Shown here in pieces: positions 59,423 to 64,000 of a DNA stretch of 64,000 nt (the stretch's first letter is position 1; each line of letters opens with the position of its first letter). The position numbers were made by a program, and so were the translations under genes. The notes beneath the pieces are model-generated. The model saw only the letters and a program-made list of their open reading frames with translations, searched no databases and had not been told where the DNA came from. Source of the stretch: Cyclaneusma minus. Lineage: Eukaryota > Ascomycota > Leotiomycetes > Marthamycetales > Marthamycetaceae. The stretch spans positions 124,001 through 188,000 of the forward strand of contig JAKZHN010000027.1 in NCBI GenBank assembly GCA_037179335.1, read 5' to 3'.

Positions 59423-60173
59423 TGTTTTCGATGCGCTGTTGGGTTGGGCGCTTCTTCGAGGATTCCTGGGAGTGGTGGAATTTTGTGGTGAGGTTAAAGT
59501 TTAGAGGTTGCGAGGAATGGACCCCGAATTTTGGATCGAGGAAATACATGTACTCTAACGGCGGCTAAGCCCGATTCGAACTGGGCGCCAGCCCCATCTT
59601 GTGGGGATAATTGTCCAATTGAGCACTTGGATTAGTTGAGGAAACTGTTTTACATCCTCATCATTAGATGGCTTTCTCATCATTCACATTCCCCCAGAAC
59701 AATTTTTCATTTTCAAATTTATTGGATTGATTCAATGCAGAATTACTTTCACCCCACATACTCGTTTGGAGGGGCAATGACACTACCTTATCGATAAGCA
59801 CAGCCACACAGTCAAATTGGGGCACCGTCCCTCACCAGCTAGCTCCTCAGTCGTATTTTCACTTCAATCGTGCTTCACCTCCCAACTTTCAACTACACCT
59901 CATATACCCACAGGACTCTCGCAAATGCCACCTCAGTGGCTTAGGACAAAAAGAGCCACAACAAGGATAATGGCATTCGGACCAATCCCCGACGGTCCAC
60001 CCCATCCCGGCAAAATACAGGCACGCCTGCCAACATGAAGTTGTGTCACCTTCGGAATCGGGCCACTGAGCAAAACGACATAGGGATGCATCCAACTAAC
60101 AGAACTCTACGCACCAGGAGTGTGTGATCGCACCAATCATCTACTTCCTCGAGCGCCCAAACCCAAACCAACC
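59423..60173. other. Divergent promoter region of ADE8 and the APH-family gene
   Basis: About 750 bp with no gene. It contains the ADE8 leader, a tRNA-like segment at 59,562-59,639, and, at about 60,001-60,060, one arm of an inverted repeat whose other arm is at 62,232-62,293. Confidence 0.5.
59562..59639 (-). other. tRNA-like segment, degenerate
   Basis: On the minus strand an A-box-like GTGCTCAATTGGACAAT, a hairpin CCCCA-CAAGA-TGGGG and a B-box-like AGTTCGAATC appear in tRNA order and spacing. The T-stem and acceptor stem have mismatches, and the anticodon loop lacks T33. Either a decayed tRNA gene or chance; not a functional tRNA as read. Confidence 0.25.
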
Positions 60174-62122
60174 ATGGATACGAATGAAGTCGCCGATGTG
60201 GTCCACAGGCAAGAGGCCATGTCATGGGTCTCCAAGGTGCTTTGCATGCAGCTAGCGGGCCGCATCGAACCGTGGGTTTCGAGCTTCCATCCCGACAAGC
60301 TTCCATGTACCTGGGTGACTAACGGAGAGCTCTTCTTCCACAATGGCTCATACAACATGGGCATACACGTGGTATTCAGCAATGATACTTCCTGGCTGGT
60401 GCGCTGGGCTTGGCCAGGGAAAATCTCTGACGACTACGCCGACGAGAAAGTTGCGATGGAGGTATCAGCCTTGACTCTCGTCCGCGAGAGGACTACCATT
60501 CCCGTTCCGAAAGTTCACGCGTGGGGTCTCGCAGCTAGCAAAGAAAATACACTCGGTCTGGGCCCGTTCATTATCATGGACTTCATCGAAGGTGTGCATC
60601 TTGACAAAATCTTTGGAGATCATGACCCTATGCTCAAAGGTAGAGTCATAAGGGAGGACGTCTGCGATGCCGATCTCGAAACAATATATCGACAGATGGC
60701 CAATTTTCTGCTCCAGCTCTTCCAGCTCGATTTCGACCGGATTGACAGCCTGCCGTTGCCAAAGCCTACAGACCATAGCCCTACCAAAATGGAGCTGGAA
60801 AAGCTGGAAGAGCTGAAGCGGAAACGTCCACTAACATTCAAGGCACATGCCATCCTACATGAAGGAGATCTCGGAGCATTGAATACCTTCGGTAAGATAC
60901 GACATCTCCCTTCTTCCTCTTTTGGGGGTGCACTTTTCGAGTTGCTTAACTGACCAGATAATTTCTAGGAGACCGAGAGCAAGGATTTGCAACCACGACC
61001 GAGTTTTTTCAGTATGTTGCCGGGCAGGACTTCCAGCAGTTCATTCACCAACCGAACTCTTCTTTCTGTAACGATCGGGCTATATCAGAATATAAGGCAT
61101 TCAAGGCCTTGCAAAGTCTGGTACCTGATTTGATCAACGAGAGATACGACCGCTGCAAGTTCAAGCTAATCTGCGATGATCTCGGCTTGGGGAATTTGAT
61201 AGTCCGAAGCAAGGAAGATCTCACAATCGTGGGAGTGGTAGACCTCGAATGGTCATACAGCGGACCCGCCCAGCTATTCGGCTCGGCACCGTGGTGGCTT
61301 CTTCGAGACAGACCCACCGGCCCCGACTGGGACAAGGGTTTAGAGACCGATGAGACCCCCAAGGTTGCAGCTCGATATCTCAAATGCCTCGAGACCTTCA
61401 TACGTATCTTGGAGGAGGAAGAGGCAAAGCTGCCAGAGCACGAGCAGAGAGAGCTCTCTAGTCTGGTCAAGTGGTCTCAGGCCTCTGGGGCCATGTGACT
61501 GCATATCATTCTCTCGGCCCCCGCTAACGGCGAAAAGAACTTTCCTTTTACCATGTTGCGTCGACATTTGGGAGCTACTGAGTGGACGAGGCGTAAAAGC
61601 GCATTCGACACAGAAGAACTTCAGACATTTGGCAAGCATAAAGAGATCGAGTGGGAGGTATGGGACAAAGCTTTGTACAAGCTGGAGGATGAAAAGAAGC
61701 GAGTGGATAGCGAGGAGATGACAAGCTATGAATTTCTTGCCAAGGCTGCTCCGATAATGGAGCAATACTTTAAAGCTTTGGTCGAGCTAAAGGATGAAAA
61801 GGTGAGAGTGGATAGCGGGGAGATGAAAAGCGAGGAATTTCCTGTCAAGGCTGCCCTGATATTGAAGGAATACTCGGAAGCTTTGGACAAGCTGAATGAT
61901 GAAAATCGTTCCTCAGAATTCGTGGCCAACGGCACGACGGAAGATCACGATGTGGGAAGGAATGAGACAGAAAGCAACGAGGTGATGAGCGATGAGATGA
62001 AACACAACGAGGCGAGAAACGGCGAGGTAAGAGACGAGGAGGTGGAAAACAATGAGGCGAGCAATGACGAGGCAAGGAACGATGAGGTGGAAAGCAATGG
62101 GGTGAGAGACGATGAGGTTTAG
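60174..62122 (+). pseudogene. APH-type phosphotransferase gene with in-frame TGA
   Basis: Exon 1 60174-60891, a 77-nt intron (GTAAGA...TTCTAG), exon 2 60969 on. The open part is 415 aa and stops at TGA 61496-61498. Kinase-like features: nucleotide-lobe strand HVVFSNDTSWLVRWAW, hinge GPFIIMDFIEGVHL, catalytic loop LICDDLGLGNLIV (D and N of the HxDxxxxN motif) and metal-binding VVDLEWSY followed by GPAQLFGSAPWW. The frame stays open for 207 codons beyond the TGA (LHIILSAPANGEKNFPFT, MLRRHLGATEWTRR, then YEFLAKAAPIMEQY). Family members normally carry such a segment after a Trp, so TGG to TGA is the likely change. The end is a low-complexity acidic repeat (NDEARNDEVESNGVRDDEV). The 415-aa product keeps the catalytic residues and may be active; true substrates of fungal APH-like proteins are mostly unknown. 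Confidence 0.75.
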
Positions 62123-62972
62123 AACTTGACCTTTTCAAAAATCAGACTGGACTGGAGGTACGCTATGCACGTAATACAATCTCAAAGTACTCGCCGGTGC
62201 ATGCTACCAAGATCCCTATGTAATTCTGCCAGGCGGCCCGGAGGTGACAGAACTTGGCAGGCGTGCCTGTATTCGGCGGGGATGGGGTCAGGGGTTGTGA
62301 AGAAGGATGGCATTCCATTCTCTGTGCGCTTCTAGTTCGCAGGGAATTAGCGGTGCGAAGGTGAGATTCTCGAGAGTGGTGTCGTGGAAGTTTGAGGTGA
62401 AGTCGAAATCAAAGATGAAGGTGAAAAGACCCCGGATCGGCGGATTCTGGATTGGCTTTTTGATGCAAGGCTGCGAGATACCCCGGCGGCTAAGCCTGAT
62501 CCGCCCTCTAGCTTGGTGAAGCCACTCTTCAATGCTGTGGTAAAGTATCCATTGTGTCTCAATAATCATGGCAATTAGTTGTTGTTATATATGCTTCTAG
62601 TAATTACTTTTTTTGGATTCGCGTAGACTTCTTGAAATTTCAAAAGTACCAGAAATCTTTCACAAAAACTTCAAAACAACTTGAAGTTCACTTCACGACG
62701 ACCGCCTCTCACCACATTATGTTGACAGCCTCGCTGAGGGGCGGAGATAGTGACGCTATCGATACGGCGATAAAGCTGAGGGGACTTTCGGCCTCCGAGG
62801 GCTTTGAAGCGGGGTGCCAGGAAGCTTTTGATGATGTATTACTAACTTAATCACACACAACTCCACTTCCCTCGCAATCCATCGCTTTCTTCCTCCTCAT
62901 CTCTGCCAATTCCAGCTTCCTTCGACAGCCTCCATCCTCAAAAACAAATCACAAACCTAGAATACCGCCACA
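62123..62972. other. Rearranged ADE8 5' duplicate and SOD1 promoter
   Basis: 62,272-62,320 repeats the ADE8 N-terminal coding region (GGCGGGGATGGGGTC, then GGGTTGTG and AGGATG), and 62,380-62,510 is a weaker match to the ADE8 upstream region (GACCCCGGATC, CGGCGGCTAAGCC). 62,232-62,293 is an inverted copy of 60,001-60,060. Near 62,735-62,785 are GAGGGGCGG and GAGGGGAC (stress-element-like AGGGG) and TATCGATA, plausible SOD1 promoter sites. A C/T-rich leader precedes the SOD1 ATG. Confidence 0.6.
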
Positions 62973-63874
62973 ATGGTCAAAGCAGGTCAGTATGCTTCTA
63001 TTTGTGCTCAAGGCATGCCAGCTACCAAGACCCCGGAGTCAGTTGGGCGGGGCTAGAGCACATTATGAGCTGGTTTTCCTGTCACGAGGAGGAACCTTGG
63101 TGGCCGGGCGCCCCTCTGAATCAGCACAATCCGGCTCGATGTTTGGTTCGACTCGTTCGAGCTGCATGTGTCCTGCTCGACATCTGTCAAACTTTCCGGT
63201 CCCTTGCAGAGCACAGTAGGCTGACATCTTGTCCGACATCTAGTTGCTCAACTCCGCGGTGACTCCAAGGTCACTGGCACCGTCACCTTCGAGCAGCCCT
63301 CCGAGAGTGCCCCTACTACCATCACATGGAACATCACTGGCCATGATGCCTCCGCTGAGCGTGGCATGCATGTGCACACTTTCGGTGACGCCACCAACGG
63401 CTGCACCTCTGCCGGACCTCACTGTGAGCGTCCCCTGATACCCCGGAAAAGCTTGTTTTGAGGATGTGAAGCTGACTTGCATGCATCTTAACAGTCAACC
63501 CCCACAACAAGACCCACGGTGCTCCCAGTGACGAGGAGCGTCACGTTGGTGACTTGGGCAACTTCAAGACCGATGCCCAGGGCAATGCTAAGGGCTCTGT
63601 TGAGGACAAGCTCATCAAGCTGATCGGCCCCGAGTCCGTCATTGGCGTATGCATATCCGTTCATCCACCATAGGGAAACAACATGCTGATTGTTGCAGCG
63701 AACTATTGTCGTTCACGCCGGTACCGATGATCTTGGCAAGGGTGGCCACGAGGAGTCCAAGAAGACTGGCAACGCTGGTGGCCGTCCTGCTTGCGGTATG
63801 TTCCCGAAACATTGCGAAACTTGGTTGACGACAGATGCTAACGAGTACCAGGTGTTATTGGCATTGCTGCTTAA
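62973..63874 (+). CDS. SOD1: Cu/Zn superoxide dismutase
   Basis: Five exons: 62973-62985 (13 nt), 63244-63423, 63495-63646, 63699-63795 and 63852-63874, introns 258, 71, 52 and 56 nt, encoding 154 aa, the standard length. It converts superoxide to oxygen and hydrogen peroxide in the cytosol and the mitochondrial intermembrane space. Copper ligands are His47 and His49 (GMHVHTFGD), His64 (bridging) and His121; zinc ligands are His72, His81 and Asp84. The structural disulfide is Cys58-Cys147, and Arg144 guides the substrate. Position 50 is Thr where Glu or Gln is common, and GKGGHEESKKTGNAGG has His and Gly where Asn and Pro/Arg are common; neither is a metal ligand. The long first intron follows a 4-codon exon, so short-exon prediction errors are likely in automatic models. 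Confidence 0.95.
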
Positions 63875-64000
63875 ATTGCCTAAATGTCAACCATACCATC
63901 GTTCTTTCAACCAACTACAGTCTTGCATAACGCTAGTTTGTTTGTTGGTGGCTGCGAGCAATCCATGAAGTTCAGCTCTTGAGCACAATTCTGCATTCTA
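63875..64000 (+). other. SOD1 3' flank
   Basis: Non-coding sequence after the SOD1 stop, presumably its 3' untranslated region, running to the window end. Confidence 0.5.

Noticed and set aside
59562..59639. Functional tRNA gene
   Set aside because: A-box and B-box resemble tRNA but stem pairing is poor and T33 is missing; kept only as a low-confidence tRNA-like segment.
62632..62850. 72-codon ORF upstream of SOD1
   Set aside because: Lies in the SOD1 promoter region with stress-element-like sites; no homology or intron structure.

Overview
The window is from a filamentous ascomycete (Pezizomycotina). The genes carry short GT-AG introns of about 50-80 nt with CTRAC branch sites. They include a velvet regulator, a peroxisomal thiolase with a PTS2 signal, a Cu/Zn superoxide dismutase and the purine gene ADE8. 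Gene-bearing DNA alternates with extremely AT-rich blocks made of TpA-saturated retroelement wrecks, the typical result of repeat-induced point mutation (RIP). The class cannot be fixed from the sequence; Dothideomycetes or Leotiomycetes would both fit.

Layout. 1-11,359: AT-rich block. A minus-strand Ty3/Gypsy copy runs off the left edge (its 5' LTR ends at 7,253). It interrupts a plus-strand chromodomain Gypsy element whose integrase, chromodomain, polypurine tract and 3' LTR can still be read. 11,360-33,324: gene island. It holds a hypothetical gene with one in-frame stop, a frameshifted short-chain dehydrogenase, a membrane protein, a formin-type GTPase-binding-domain protein without FH2, the peroxisomal 3-ketoacyl-CoA thiolase, fragments of an alpha-galactosidase and of an APH-type kinase, a 183-residue orphan, and a VosA-like velvet gene with a long gene-free upstream region. 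33,325-44,225: second AT-rich block, which resolves into a nest. An element with about 85-bp terminal inverted repeats and a TA target duplication contains an 8.17-kb LTR retrotransposon flanked by a GGATA duplication. 44,226-48,412: about 4 kb without a recognisable gene. 48,413-49,454: a 1.04-kb non-autonomous element with inverted repeats of about 200 bp.

49,600-58,100 is the most unusual part: a head-to-tail array of an unrecognised gene family. Two copies look intact (368 and 357 aa), one has a nonsense codon, one is frameshifted and carries an insertion, and one is a C-terminal stub. Every copy that keeps its 5' half has small phase-0 exons separated by near-identical introns beginning GTAAGCAACTTCAC. 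Three copies share a TTAGCG-rich promoter. Upstream of each lies a decayed copy of the last codons of ADE8, the gene at the right end of the array, so the duplication breakpoint can be read directly.

58,610-64,000: ADE8 (minus strand), an APH-family kinase gene whose conserved C-terminal part lies behind an in-frame TGA, a rearranged duplicate of the ADE8 5' end, and SOD1 with five exons.

The genes do not form one pathway. Housekeeping and developmental genes sit between transposon blocks, with pseudogenes and one young tandem family near the block edges. All similarity calls are from reading by eye; no search was run.
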